The notes under the pieces: generated by a model
The model's input: only the letters and a program-made list of their open reading frames with translations
Told to the model about the DNA's origin: nothing
Database searches by the model: none
Position numbers and translations under genes: made by a program
Assembly: GCA_023393375.1 (NCBI GenBank)
Contig: JAEWLI010000166.1
Span: 71,761-135,760, forward strand
Source: Bacteroidota bacterium
GTDB taxonomy: Bacteria > Bacteroidota > Bacteroidia > Cytophagales > Cyclobacteriaceae
Length of the DNA: 64,000 nt
Reading direction: 5' to 3'
In this document: piece after piece, positions 44,384 to 53,297 of the stretch
Position numbering within the stretch: position 1 is the stretch's first letter
Layout of the letters: each line of letters opens with the position of its first letter

Positions 44384-45133
44384 CTATTGAACTTCAAAAG
44401 TATCGAAAATGATGTTCTCTGATGAAAATCCAAAAACTTGAATAGCGTCGTTCCCAGGATAGGTAAAATATTCAAAAGGAACATTATTGGCATGTAGTAC
44501 TGTAGCTAGTTTGTCGCCAATTTCATAAGTTACCGTATCCGTCAACTCTACTTTTATATTATTCATGCGATATTCATCCACTGGTTCAAAACCCACAAGA
44601 TTATCAAATTCGCCTTCCTCATCCAATTGGTAAACAGCAATCCATGCCCTCACACCAGTCAACACCTCTTTTACTACAATAGTATTTTCTGACACACTTT
44701 GGTTATTGGTGGTGATCCGGGGTGATGCTAATAGGATACTGGTGGCTACTTGCTGACCATTAACTTCTATTGGAAGATCATTCGCATCAAATTGACCAAA
44801 GTCACTGCCATTATCATCGTATAACTTTAAAACTACTGTCATGCTATCTACAATCATAACGGTGGAATCAAGATAAATATAATTATTTGTATATCGTCCT
44901 GAAGAAGGTATATAAGCTGGCAATGCTACCTGATAAGCAGTGGTCCCATTTATTTCGCGAAAAGCTACCAACCATCCCGGTTTATCGATAGATACTTCCT
45001 GAAAGAAAATATTATTAAAAGAAATAACCTGATCAGGTGCTATGATTGTACCTGTAAATTCTGTTTCATTGTTATTACAAGCACTTGTAATCACAATAAA
45101 AGACATTGAAAAGAGAATTATTATTTTATTCAT
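44384..45133 (-). CDS. Lipoprotein with two DUF7282-like repeats
   Basis: MNKIIILFSMSFIVITSAC is a lipoprotein signal with Cys19 at the lipobox. The mature protein consists of two homologous beta domains of about 100 residues. Both have an opening Q-strand (APDQVISFNNIFF / TTNNQSVSENTIVV) and a W-containing strand (GWLVAFREING / AWIAVYQLDEEG). An ending DxxLxxxLY/H segment follows. The pattern resembles DUF7282, whose function is unknown. The tandem domains suggest surface binding. Family assignment is moderate. Confidence 0.72.
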   Translation of the reverse strand: MNKIIILFSMSFIVITSACNNNETEFTGTIIAPDQVISFNNIFFQEVSIDKPGWLVAFREINGTTAYQVALPAYIPSSGRYTNNYIYLDSTVMIVDSMTVVLKLYDDNGSDFGQFDANDLPIEVNGQQVATSILLASPRITTNNQSVSENTIVVKEVLTGVRAWIAVYQLDEEGEFDNLVGFEPVDEYRMNNIKVELTDTVTYEIGDKLATVLHANNVPFEYFTYPGNDAIQVFGFSSENIIFDTFEVQ

Positions 45134-45436
45134 TTGAATTTTAATTTAATACAGTGTTTTAAAATGTAAAAATACAAAAAATCCCTATGGTAATTTCTGA
45201 TTGATGTTGCTTGTATTTTATTAGATGTCCCAAAAATTCACAACATCTATGCCAATACTTGTTTGCAAATGCATTGTTCACAAATATTACAATTCCTGTT
45301 CGAATTCGGCCATTCTAAAGAAAGTTAATTTAACCTAAAAATAAAAAAATAGCCATTTATCAGCCCTTAGGGCTATTTTCATAATTTTTTTCGATAAAGG
45401 CATGGCAATTGAATATTCCAAGAAAATTTAAAGACT
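45134..45436. promoter_or_regulatory. Divergent intergenic region with competing hairpins
   Basis: This 303-base gap between the lipoprotein and the TonB receptor contains hairpins upstream of the receptor. AAAATAGCC (45346-45354) pairs perfectly with GGCTATTTT (45371-45379). The nested AGCCC-TTA-GGGCT (45362-45374) uses some of the same bases, so the two folds exclude each other. A run of seven T follows at about 45385-45391. No gene lies upstream on the same strand, so a leader attenuator is possible. The rest shows no gene. Confidence 0.45.
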
Positions 45437-47878
45437 ATGCAAATGAAACAAATTTTATTAGCGCAATTATTTTTTATAATATCCACCCTTTCACTGTTTG
45501 CTCAAAACAAAACCTCTGGTAGTATACATGGAACGATCGAGGATGAAGGTGGAAATCCTGTTCCCTTTGTTACACTAATGTTGCTTGATACAGATTCGGC
45601 ATTGGTAAAGGCAGATTTTTCCAAAGATGATGGAAGTTTTGTGTTTGAACACGTAGCAGAAGGAATGTATTTGATCCAACTCCGGAGTATTCAATATGAC
45701 TCTAAAGTCTCGGAAATAATTGAATTGGGAGAGGGTGACAAATTGGAGATGGATCCCATAAAGGTAAGGGAGTCTGTAACTAAGCTAGAGGAAGTAAAAA
45801 TAACCGCAACCAAACCGCTTGTAGAGATACATCCAGATAAAACTATTTTCAATGTAGCTTCAAGTCCGGGTACTGCCGGCACCGACGGTTTGGAAATGCT
45901 TCGAAAAGCACCAGGAATAATTATTGATAACAATGATAACATCATTTTACAGGGCAAATCCGGGGTGAAAGTATACATCGATGGAAAACCATCCCATTTG
46001 AGTGGTGAAGATCTCGTAAATATGCTTAGAAGTCTACAATCTGATGGTGTGGAATCTGTTGATATTATTACGAATCCTTCGGCAAAATATGAAGCAGAAG
46101 GAAATGCGGGTATTCTCGATATCAGATTAAAAAGAGATCACAACCTGGGATTAAAAAGTACTATTTCAGCCAATTACAATGTGGGTAGATTTGCAGGTTA
46201 TAGCGGAGGGGCAGATTTTAATTATCGCAACAAAAAGCTGAATGTTTTTGGCAATTATAATTATCATGACCGAAAAGGATATTGGACGGAGGCATATATC
46301 AAGTTGATAAAAGATAGCTTTCTAGATCAGTCTACCGAATCGATCTGGGACCGTAGTGGGCATGGGTTTAGATTGGGAACAGACTATTTGATTAATAAAA
46401 ATCATTTGGTGGGATTTGTGATCAATGGAAATATCAATTCACAAGATATGAATACTGTATCCACCACACCCTTTGGAAACCAGGAAACCGGCATTATTGT
46501 ACAAAGACTTGATGCTATCAGTGTCAGGGTAATCGGGAATGATAATATTAATTCAAATTTGAATTATGTATACACTGGCTCAAAAGGGGCAAAGTTAAAC
46601 ATCGATACTGACTATGGTTATTTTTTCAAAGAAGGCGTCAGTAACCAGTCTAATGTTTATTATGATGTGGAAGACGAAACAATGTTGAATCAAAATCTTT
46701 CCGAAGACCAACAACTTACAAGAATAGATATTAGTGCAATTAAGGCCGATTATGAAAAGTCCATCTGGATTGGGAATCTATCATTAGGCACTAAGGTTTC
46801 AAATGTAACTACAGATAATAGTTTAGAATATTATAATGTGGTTGAAGGTAAGCCACAAATTGATATAAATAAATCCAATGACTTTATCTATTCAGAAAAA
46901 ATCATAGCTGGGTATATAAGCTACAATGGAAAAATAAATGATAAATTATCATTCAATTCAGGATTGAGGATGGAACACACCTCTTCCCGGGGAGAATTGG
47001 AAGGTGTGGAAACAACTGATAAAAACAATGTAGAGAGGTCGTACGCTGATATTTTCCCGAGTGGGGGAGTTGCCTTTTCATTAAGTAAAAAACACAAATT
47101 GTCTGCAAATTACAGTCGGAGGATTGACAGGCCTTCATATGAAAGCTTAAATCCATTTGAATTTCAATTGGATGAACTTACTTTTCGAAGAGGTAATCCT
47201 TTTTTAAATCCTCAATATACTGATAGTTATAAATTGAGCCACTCTTTTGATCAAAAACTGAATACGGAAATTAATTATAGCATGACCCATGATTATTTTG
47301 CCCAAATTCTGGATACAACTGGCGAAAGAGGCAGCATGATTTCTGTTCAAAACATGACCAACTTTAAACAAGTTGGACTGAATGTAAATTATTCAATGGA
47401 TATCACCAAAAAGTGGAGCTTCTATACCAATGGCAATCTGTATAAATCATTTTATAAATCAGAAAATGCTGGCACACAAATTAATTTAAGTGCCGCTACT
47501 TTGAATGTTTATGCTAAGACCAATATAATTTTACCATCAGATATCAATTTCGAAGTGTCTGGTTGGTACAATTCACCTTCAATTTGGGGTGGCACATTCA
47601 GGATGGAAGGCATGTGGAGTGTAGATGCGGGGGTTAGAAAAACCTTTTGGGATAATAAAGCATCCGTGAAGATTTCTGTTAGCGATATTTTTAAAACCAA
47701 CAATTGGAAAGGGGTAAGTAATTATGGAGGCATTCACTTAGATGGCGGGGGAGTACATGATTCGCGTCAATTGCGGTTTAGTCTGACTTATCAATTAGGC
47801 AATCAACAGGTAAAGGGTTCCAGGGCTCGTGCTACTGGTCTGGAAGAAGAAAAGAACAGAGTTGAATCAGAACAGTAG
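45437..47878 (+). CDS. TonB-dependent receptor, outer-membrane beta-barrel family
   Basis: The 813-aa protein has a signal peptide, a CarboxypepD_reg-like domain (about 27-115; IHGTIEDEGGNPVPFVTLMLLD) and a plug domain (EEVKITATKPLVEIHPDKTIFNV...GVKVYIDGKPSHLSG...ADI-like DIITNPSAKYEAEGNAGILDI). A long C-terminal beta barrel follows, with the OMP_b-brl_3 pattern (NYSRRIDRPSYESLNPF). It takes up an unknown ligand across the outer membrane using TonB energy. No SusD partner lies next to it, so it is not an ordinary polysaccharide locus. It ends at a strong terminator. Confidence 0.9.
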   Translation: MQMKQILLAQLFFIISTLSLFAQNKTSGSIHGTIEDEGGNPVPFVTLMLLDTDSALVKADFSKDDGSFVFEHVAEGMYLIQLRSIQYDSKVSEIIELGEGDKLEMDPIKVRESVTKLEEVKITATKPLVEIHPDKTIFNVASSPGTAGTDGLEMLRKAPGIIIDNNDNIILQGKSGVKVYIDGKPSHLSGEDLVNMLRSLQSDGVESVDIITNPSAKYEAEGNAGILDIRLKRDHNLGLKSTISANYNVGRFAGYSGGADFNYRNKKLNVFGNYNYHDRKGYWTEAYIKLIKDSFLDQSTESIWDRSGHGFRLGTDYLINKNHLVGFVINGNINSQDMNTVSTTPFGNQETGIIVQRLDAISVRVIGNDNINSNLNYVYTGSKGAKLNIDTDYGYFFKEGVSNQSNVYYDVEDETMLNQNLSEDQQLTRIDISAIKADYEKSIWIGNLSLGTKVSNVTTDNSLEYYNVVEGKPQIDINKSNDFIYSEKIIAGYISYNGKINDKLSFNSGLRMEHTSSRGELEGVETTDKNNVERSYADIFPSGGVAFSLSKKHKLSANYSRRIDRPSYESLNPFEFQLDELTFRRGNPFLNPQYTDSYKLSHSFDQKLNTEINYSMTHDYFAQILDTTGERGSMISVQNMTNFKQVGLNVNYSMDITKKWSFYTNGNLYKSFYKSENAGTQINLSAATLNVYAKTNIILPSDINFEVSGWYNSPSIWGGTFRMEGMWSVDAGVRKTFWDNKASVKISVSDIFKTNNWKGVSNYGGIHLDGGGVHDSRQLRFSLTYQLGNQQVKGSRARATGLEEEKNRVESEQ

Positions 47879-47912
47879 AAGGGATCTTTTTTAGCTAACC
47901 ATACAAATGAAA

Positions 47913-47943
47913 AAAAGCTGACCTGCAAATGCAGGCAGCTTTT
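47913..47943. terminator. Strong bidirectional terminator
   Basis: AAAAGCTG-A-CCTGCA pairs with TGCAGG-CAGCTTTT, a 14-pair stem with one bulged base and a 2-base loop. On the minus strand a TTTTTTT run follows. It serves both the TonB receptor and the convergent outer-membrane gene. Confidence 0.9.
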
Positions 47944-47972
47944 CAAGCACATATACTATACTAACTAATGGA

Positions 47973-48629
47973 TTAAAAGCTGACACCAAATACTATCCCG
48001 AATGATTCTGCCTCTGGATTTAAAATTACTTGACCAAACGCTGGTAGCCCACCCAGGATTTCTTTTTCATAACCTATACCTAAATTTACCAGGCCAAAGG
48101 ACTCGGCTTGATAAAACTCATCTCCAAAGCCGGCAAAAACACTAACCCCGGAGTCAAATGCATAAGCACCTTCAAAATAGATTCCGGGATTATCATCATC
48201 TATGGCACCTGCTATATTAATGGCTGCCAATAAAGATAAGCCACCAAATTCTGCGCCTACACTCGCTTCTAAGATATGTCCGTTGTCATAATCAAAGTAA
48301 AGTTCTCCTAAAGAGGGGAAAAAATAATCAGTGAGCGTTATAGATATGGGGCCTAAACCTAAAGTGGCATAGATATCAGCCTCACTGGGCGGTTTAGTAC
48401 CATCTAAACTAAAGAATGTATACGATCCCCATGCACCAATTTCGAAAGTCACATTTTCTTCTCCAACCGAGTAGGAAACCCAGGGTTGAATAGATGGCCC
48501 GTCCGCAAGGATGGTCCCCCTCCAGATATAAGAACTTACCAGATCTGCTCCAGCATCAAATTGAGCATATGAGCGATGCGTAATCACAAGTGTTAAGAAA
48601 AGGATGGTTAAAAGGAATAATTTTCTCAT
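47973..48629 (-). CDS. TorF-like putative outer-membrane protein, 218 aa
   Basis: A signal peptide (MRKLFLLTILFLTLVITHRSYAQ) precedes a small beta-barrel-like protein starting AGADLVSSYIWRG, the typical start of the TorF/TIGR02001-like family of unknown porins. Gly- and aromatic-rich strands and a C-terminal FGIVFGVSF end are consistent with outer-membrane insertion. It follows amt on the same strand behind a 13-bp hairpin, suggesting a link to nitrogen uptake, but expression may be separate. Confidence 0.72.
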   Translation of the reverse strand: MRKLFLLTILFLTLVITHRSYAQFDAGADLVSSYIWRGTILADGPSIQPWVSYSVGEENVTFEIGAWGSYTFFSLDGTKPPSEADIYATLGLGPISITLTDYFFPSLGELYFDYDNGHILEASVGAEFGGLSLLAAINIAGAIDDDNPGIYFEGAYAFDSGVSVFAGFGDEFYQAESFGLVNLGIGYEKEILGGLPAFGQVILNPEAESFGIVFGVSF

Positions 48630-48671
48630 GTTTTTATGAATTTAATCGTGTATAATTTATTTTTTAGTGAT

Positions 48672-48714
48672 CCTGCAAAACCTGACTAAATGGGGTTATA
48701 CCAGGTTTTGCAGG
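48672..48714 (-). terminator. Perfect 13-bp hairpin between amt and the outer-membrane gene
   Basis: CCTGCAAAACCTG (48672-48684) and CAGGTTTTGCAGG (48702-48714) pair perfectly with a 17-base loop. On the minus strand it lies just after the amt stop. No T-run follows directly, so it may be a terminator, an RNA-stability hairpin or a processing site. Confidence 0.6.
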
Positions 48715-48736
48715 GAATTTTATCAAATTAAGAGAT

Positions 48737-49966
48737 CTACGCTTCAGTTGCTGCATTGATGTCCGGATAGGCATGCATGCCATGCTCGTAAATATCCAGA
48801 CCTTCTACTTCTTCTTTTTCATCTACTCTGATACCGATGATAGCTTTAATGCCATAGAAAATCAAAAGCGCAGTAGTGAAACAGAAAGCACCTACAGCAG
48901 CCACTCCTATCAACTGAGCCATAAAATCGGTTCCGACTCCAAAGATTCCAGTGGCAAGAGTTCCCCAGATACCACATACAAGGTGAACAGAGATTGCACC
49001 TACAGGATCGTCAATTTTAATGCGGTCAAGGAACAATACAGATGCAACTACAATTATACCCGCAATAGCACCGATAATGAGTGCAGAGGTTACTGACGTT
49101 ACATCTGCTCCGGCTGTGATACCTACCAATCCCGCAAGGATTCCGTTGAGTACCATGGTAATATCATTGGATTTAACAAGGATTCTGGTCGCTAAACAAG
49201 CACCAATAGCACCTGCAGCAGCAGCTATGGAAGTCGTTACCAATACTTTGGAAACTGTTCCCGGATCGGCAGATAATACAGAGCCACCATTAAAACCAAA
49301 CCAGCCTAACCACAGGATCATCACACCAATAAATGCAAGGGGTAAACTGTGTCCTGGAATGGGTTTGATTTTGCCATCCACGTATTTATGAAGTCTTGGC
49401 CCAAGTACAATTACACCTGCCAAAGCTGCCCATCCACCTACAGAGTGTACAATGGTAGAACCGGCAAAATCATGGAATCCAAGTTCTGAAATCCAGCCAC
49501 CACCCCAATGCCACATACCTACTATAGGGTAAATTAAACTCACGTAGACAAAGCTGAATACAAGAAAACTGTCTAATTTTATTCTTTCAGCAACAGCCCC
49601 TGACACTATAGTAGCTGCAGTAGCAGCAAACATCCCTTGAAATAAAAAGTCTGTCCAAAAGGTATAACCACCATCTGCATAACCTATCAGGCCGGCATCT
49701 CCTTCTGGTGAAAAAATGCCAAATCCGGCAAATCCGAAAAACCCACCTGCATAGGCATCTCCAGGATACATTAGGTTAAAACCCCAGAAGGCATAAGTAA
49801 GCAGCCCCAAGGCTATAATCATAGTATTCTTAAAAAGTATGTTTGTAGTATTTTTTGATCGCGTTAAACCGGTTTCTAGGGTTCCGAAACCCAGATGCAT
49901 GATAAAAACAAGGAATGTGGAGACCATCATCCAAATGTTGTTGGCAGTAAATATTGCTTCACTCAT
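48737..49966 (-). CDS. amt: Ammonium transporter
   Basis: Amt channels move ammonium or ammonia across the inner membrane as trimers. The 409-aa protein has eleven hydrophobic spans. The twin pore histidines are visible as HSVGGWAALAG and HLVCGIWGTLATG, and the family signature DFAGSTIVHSVGG is present. The N-terminal region is a simple membrane start with no extra signal peptide. It is directly downstream of glnK, whose trimer typically plugs the channel when nitrogen is sufficient. Confidence 0.97.
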   Translation of the reverse strand: MSEAIFTANNIWMMVSTFLVFIMHLGFGTLETGLTRSKNTTNILFKNTMIIALGLLTYAFWGFNLMYPGDAYAGGFFGFAGFGIFSPEGDAGLIGYADGGYTFWTDFLFQGMFAATAATIVSGAVAERIKLDSFLVFSFVYVSLIYPIVGMWHWGGGWISELGFHDFAGSTIVHSVGGWAALAGVIVLGPRLHKYVDGKIKPIPGHSLPLAFIGVMILWLGWFGFNGGSVLSADPGTVSKVLVTTSIAAAAGAIGACLATRILVKSNDITMVLNGILAGLVGITAGADVTSVTSALIIGAIAGIIVVASVLFLDRIKIDDPVGAISVHLVCGIWGTLATGIFGVGTDFMAQLIGVAAVGAFCFTTALLIFYGIKAIIGIRVDEKEEVEGLDIYEHGMHAYPDINAATEA

Positions 49967-50022
49967 GATATTATTTGTTTTTGAAAATTGAATTATTTTA
50001 TTTGAGAATTAGATAGCTGTAT

Positions 50023-50373
50023 TTAGTTGATGGCGGGAGAACCTTCTTCACCAGTTCTGATACGAACTACTTTTTCGAGATCCATTACAAAAATTTTCCC
50101 ATCACCAACGGTGCCATTAGGGCCTGTACGAGCTACTTTTAATAAAATATCAAGCGTAGGCTGTAAAAAATTGTCTGATACAACTATCTCCACTTTTGTT
50201 CTGGGGATATATAATATATCATAAGCTGCTCCCCGGTATGATTGAGACATGCCGGTTTCGGTTCCAAAACCCTTAACCTCATAAAATGACATAAACTTGA
50301 TCCCTGCTTTAGCCAGGGCTTCATGGACTTCTTCAAATTTTGAGGTCCTAATAATAGCTTCAACCTTTTTCAT
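50023..50373 (-). CDS. glnK: PII nitrogen regulatory protein
   Basis: PII proteins sense ATP/ADP and 2-oxoglutarate. At 116 residues the protein is standard, with RTSKFEEVHEALAKAGI and the T-loop containing GAAYD, in which the Tyr equivalent to the uridylylated Tyr51 is kept. The usual basic T-loop sequence (R/K) is replaced by TETGMSQSYRG. The C-terminal GDGKIFVMDLEKVVRIRTGEEG motif is present. Coupling with amt, 56 bases downstream, indicates GlnK control of ammonium transport. Confidence 0.95.
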   Translation of the reverse strand: MKKVEAIIRTSKFEEVHEALAKAGIKFMSFYEVKGFGTETGMSQSYRGAAYDILYIPRTKVEIVVSDNFLQPTLDILLKVARTGPNGTVGDGKIFVMDLEKVVRIRTGEEGSPAIN

Positions 50374-50834
50374 AAGAAATAATTTGTTAGTTAGTTAATT
50401 GACCAATAAGATAGCTAAAATCAAAAAAAACTTTCAAATAGCTTAAATAATACCCAAAGAAACGAAAAAAAACTGAAAAAGGTAAATAGTTGCATTAAAA
50501 TAGAACCAATAAACAGTGAAATTGCAGTATTTTGGCTAATATTTGATTATAGGGAAGTGGTTCTTTTTTGAATATTTTGTAATGTAAAAAAGATTTTAAA
50601 TTACATTTTGAAAGTTTTGCAATCTATCTGCCAAATTATGAGCATGAATGTATATTTTCGTTTTTATAGAAAAAAATTTAAATAAATGCTCTTATCGTAA
50701 TGAAATTAATAATCATTTTGACAAAAATTTGTTTTACTTCTAAAATTATGCGCTCTTTTTGGCACGTTTGTTCTTTGGGTTTTATTTTAACTGAGGAATC
50801 CATAATTTTGCAACCATTTATAAATTATATATGT
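50374..50834. promoter_or_regulatory. Divergent region between glnK and mtaB
   Basis: This AT-rich gap of about 460 bases holds the glnK promoter and the mtaB leader. On the plus strand TAATTTTG (50803-50810) matches TAnnTTTG, 25 bases before the GTG at 50835. No sigma-54-type -24/-12 element was found near glnK. An in-frame upstream extension of mtaB runs through part of it and is judged non-coding. Confidence 0.4.
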
Positions 50835-52166
50835 GTGCAGGGAAATTCAGAAATTAAAAAAATTGCATTTTATACACTTGGTTGCAAATTAAATTTCTCC
50901 GAAACATCTACCATTGCCCGAAAATTTGAAGAAAACGGGTTTACAAGGGTAGAGTTTGATCAGAAGCCGGATGTATTTATCATCAACACTTGTTCGGTGA
51001 CTGATAATGCTGATAAAAAATGCCGCAAGGTGGTAAGGGAAGCAAAAAATATATCCCCCCATGCGCATGTATTTATCATTGGATGTTATGCACAATTAAA
51101 ACCTGAAGAAATCACGTCTATTCCAGGAGTGAACGCAGTTTTAGGGGCTGCTGAGAAGTTCCAGTTGCCTGATTTACTGCCCCAGTTATTAAAAAATTCC
51201 GAGCCTGTAGCTATTTGTTCTGATATTGATGCAGCAAAACAATATAATAGTGCGTATTCTGTTTTCGACAGAACCCGTACATTTTTGAAAGTACAGGATG
51301 GTTGTGATTATTCATGCACTTTTTGCACGATTCCTTTGGCCAGGGGCGAAAGTAGGAGTGACACCATAGATAATATATTAAAGGCAACTAAAGAAATTTC
51401 AGCTGAAAATATCAAGGAAATTGTATTAACTGGAGTTAATACAGGCGATTTCGGTATACGGGATGGCGTAAGGTATGATAAATTTATCGATCTTGCCATG
51501 GCTCTTGAAAATACGGAAGGTATTGAGCGGTTTAGGATATCTTCCATCGAACCCAACCTGTTAACCGATGAAATCATTCAATTGGTAGCCTGTTCCAAGA
51601 AGTTTATGCCTCATTTTCATATTCCACTTCAATCTGGTTCAAATAAGATCCTCAAGTTGATGCGTCGTCGTTATCTAAAGGAGCTTTATGCAGAAAAAGT
51701 CGAGCAAATCCGTGATCTGATACCCCACTGTTGTATTGGGGTGGATGTGATAACCGGTTTTCCCGGGGAGACTGAAAAGGATTTCCTTGAGACATACCAA
51801 TTTCTCAATGAGTTGGATATTTCTTATTTGCATGTCTTCCCATATTCTGAAAGACCGGATACACCGGCTATTGCATTTGAAGGTTCGGTTATGATTGAAG
51901 AGCGCAACAACCGATCGAAAATGCTCAGAAGCTTGTCTATCAAAAAAAGAAGAGCTTTTTATGAAAGTCAACTTGGTATAACACGTCCGGTATTATTCGA
52001 AGATGACATTGAAGATGGTAATATATCAGGTTTTACAGATAATTACATCAGGGTAGTCACTAAATATGACCCAGTACTGGTGAATGAAATTAAAATGGTA
52101 AAATTAAGCAGGATTAATAATTCAGGTATTGTAGAAATTACAGAACCTGATCACGCTTTCATATAA
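50835..52166 (+). CDS. mtaB: tRNA t6A37 methylthiotransferase
   Basis: MtaB adds methylthio to t6A37 to give ms2t6A in tRNA, using radical SAM chemistry. Three N-terminal Cys ligate one cluster (YTLGCKLNFSE, INTCSVTDNADKKC, IIGCYAQLKPEEI), and the radical SAM motif CDYSCTFC lies near residue 158. A C-terminal TRAM-like segment (DDIEDGNISGFTDNYIRV) binds RNA. GTG at 50835 starts a 443-aa protein of normal length. A longer frame to 50700 adds 45 unlike-coding residues and covers the TAATTTTG box, so it is rejected. Confidence 0.92.
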   Translation: MQGNSEIKKIAFYTLGCKLNFSETSTIARKFEENGFTRVEFDQKPDVFIINTCSVTDNADKKCRKVVREAKNISPHAHVFIIGCYAQLKPEEITSIPGVNAVLGAAEKFQLPDLLPQLLKNSEPVAICSDIDAAKQYNSAYSVFDRTRTFLKVQDGCDYSCTFCTIPLARGESRSDTIDNILKATKEISAENIKEIVLTGVNTGDFGIRDGVRYDKFIDLAMALENTEGIERFRISSIEPNLLTDEIIQLVACSKKFMPHFHIPLQSGSNKILKLMRRRYLKELYAEKVEQIRDLIPHCCIGVDVITGFPGETEKDFLETYQFLNELDISYLHVFPYSERPDTPAIAFEGSVMIEERNNRSKMLRSLSIKKRRAFYESQLGITRPVLFEDDIEDGNISGFTDNYIRVVTKYDPVLVNEIKMVKLSRINNSGIVEITEPDHAFI

Positions 52167-52181
52167 GATAAAAAGTTGAGA

Positions 52182-52538
52182 CTAAATTTTTATAATCCCG
52201 GCTTCAATATTTTCATCCTTCAATATCTTTTGTGCATAATTCATTTTTCCATCAGGAACAAGAAGAAAAAAATGGCCGTTTTTGTGTTTGGCTACTGCAG
52301 ATAGCAAACTCCATTTATCAATGAGCCTGCTCTTATCCCTTTTTGCTGTTCTTACAATTTCAAAATAACACTTTCCTTCATTTTGTTTTGCCGTGAGATC
52401 AGGAGTGAATTCGGTATCAGAACCTTTTTTTAAAAGCCTTGAAGGTGGATCAAACTCTTCCACATCTGCATGTATTTCTTCAAAACCTCTGCTCTTTAGG
52501 ATATTGGCAGCATATGATAGAATTGATTTTTCTTCCAT
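52182..52538 (-). CDS. Hypothetical protein, possible PD-(D/E)xK-like fold, 118 aa
   Basis: The sequence has an alpha-helical start (EEKSILSYAANILKSRGFEEIHADVEEF), then TEFTPDLTAKQNEGKCYFEIVRTAKRD and an alpha/beta end (GHFFLLVPDGKMNYAQKIL). PD followed by a strand with FEIV is reminiscent of the restriction-endonuclease-like fold, but the last acidic-x-Lys pair is not intact (ExV). So a catalytic claim cannot be made. It has no signal peptide and converges on mtaB. A role in nucleic acid binding is a guess. Confidence 0.6.
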   Translation of the reverse strand: MEEKSILSYAANILKSRGFEEIHADVEEFDPPSRLLKKGSDTEFTPDLTAKQNEGKCYFEIVRTAKRDKSRLIDKWSLLSAVAKHKNGHFFLLVPDGKMNYAQKILKDENIEAGIIKI

Positions 52539-52804
52539 AATTTTTGAGATTTTAATAATTCCCTAAGGATAAGTTACAAGTTAATTTTGTGTTTTGGTGT
52601 CAAGTGGAGTCAGGAGAAAATAGAGACTACATAAAATACAACCACCTATGCTTAGAATTGTTCATTTTTTTTACTTAAGAACTTGACCTGTACAAAGACA
52701 ATAAGCGCACAAAAATGAAAAATCTTACGTTTGTCTATTATCAATTTCTTTTTCTCAACGTAAAGATTAATATTATTCTATTTTTACCAATAGAAATTAT
52801 CAGG

Positions 52805-53233
52805 ATGAAATTAAACATTTTCAATCGTAATCATCAACAAAAAAATCAGAGCCATGTAAAAAATCTGATAGAGGTAGCTTTGTCTGACGGCAGTATTGAT
52901 GACGAGGAAATGATGTTATTATTAAATCTGGCTACACGCCTGGGCATTTCAAAGGAAGAAATCTATCAGATAAAGATGAACCCTGGAAACGTAAAATTCA
53001 ATCCTCCAAAGAGTTCAAAAGAAAGGTTCAATCAGATTTATGATCTGGTATGCATGATGATGATAGATGGACAAGTAAACAAAAATGAGCTGAAGTTATG
53101 TAAAGAATTGGCTTTAAGACTAGGTTATTTACCTTTGATAGTTGATGATTTTATTTTGATGATCACAAAAAATATTTCGGAAGGGGTTTCTTCACGTGAT
53201 ACTTTTAATAAAGCTATAAAATTATACAGATAA
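52805..53233 (+). CDS. TerB-like protein, 142 aa
   Basis: The start at ATG 52805 (MKLNIFNRN) gives a 142-aa protein matching the TerB helical family. Repeated patterns IEVALSDGSIDDEEMMLLLNLATRLGISKEEI and VCMMMIDGQVNKNELKLCKELALRLGY carry the conserved acidic D-G-x-x-x-x-E positions. TerB modules are linked to stress or metal responses (tellurite resistance), yet many members act as unknown scaffolds. The upstream ORF extension to 52715 is a hydrophobic low-information stretch and is not favoured. A terminator follows. Confidence 0.78.
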   Translation: MKLNIFNRNHQQKNQSHVKNLIEVALSDGSIDDEEMMLLLNLATRLGISKEEIYQIKMNPGNVKFNPPKSSKERFNQIYDLVCMMMIDGQVNKNELKLCKELALRLGYLPLIVDDFILMITKNISEGVSSRDTFNKAIKLYR

Positions 53234-53265
53234 ATAATTAGGACATATTTTGAAAGCAAAAACGG

Positions 53266-53297
53266 AAAGGTCATGGCAATTAGTCATGACTTTTTTT
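53266..53297 (+). terminator. Terminator of the TerB-like gene
   Basis: AAAGGTCATG pairs with CATGACTTTT, ten pairs with one G-T, around a 9-base loop and is followed by a T-run. It runs up to the stop of the convergent permease gene. Confidence 0.8.

Noticed and set aside
50374..50520. Sigma-54 promoter for glnK
   Set aside because: No GG-N10-GC pattern at the right place was found on the minus strand.
50700..50834. N-terminal extension of MtaB of 45 residues
   Set aside because: It covers a TAATTTTG promoter box and gives a sequence without similarity to the family; the methylthiotransferase begins normally near GTG 50835.
52715..52804. Extension of the TerB-like protein
   Set aside because: It is a hydrophobic low-information stretch with no family match, while the ATG at 52805 gives a normal start.
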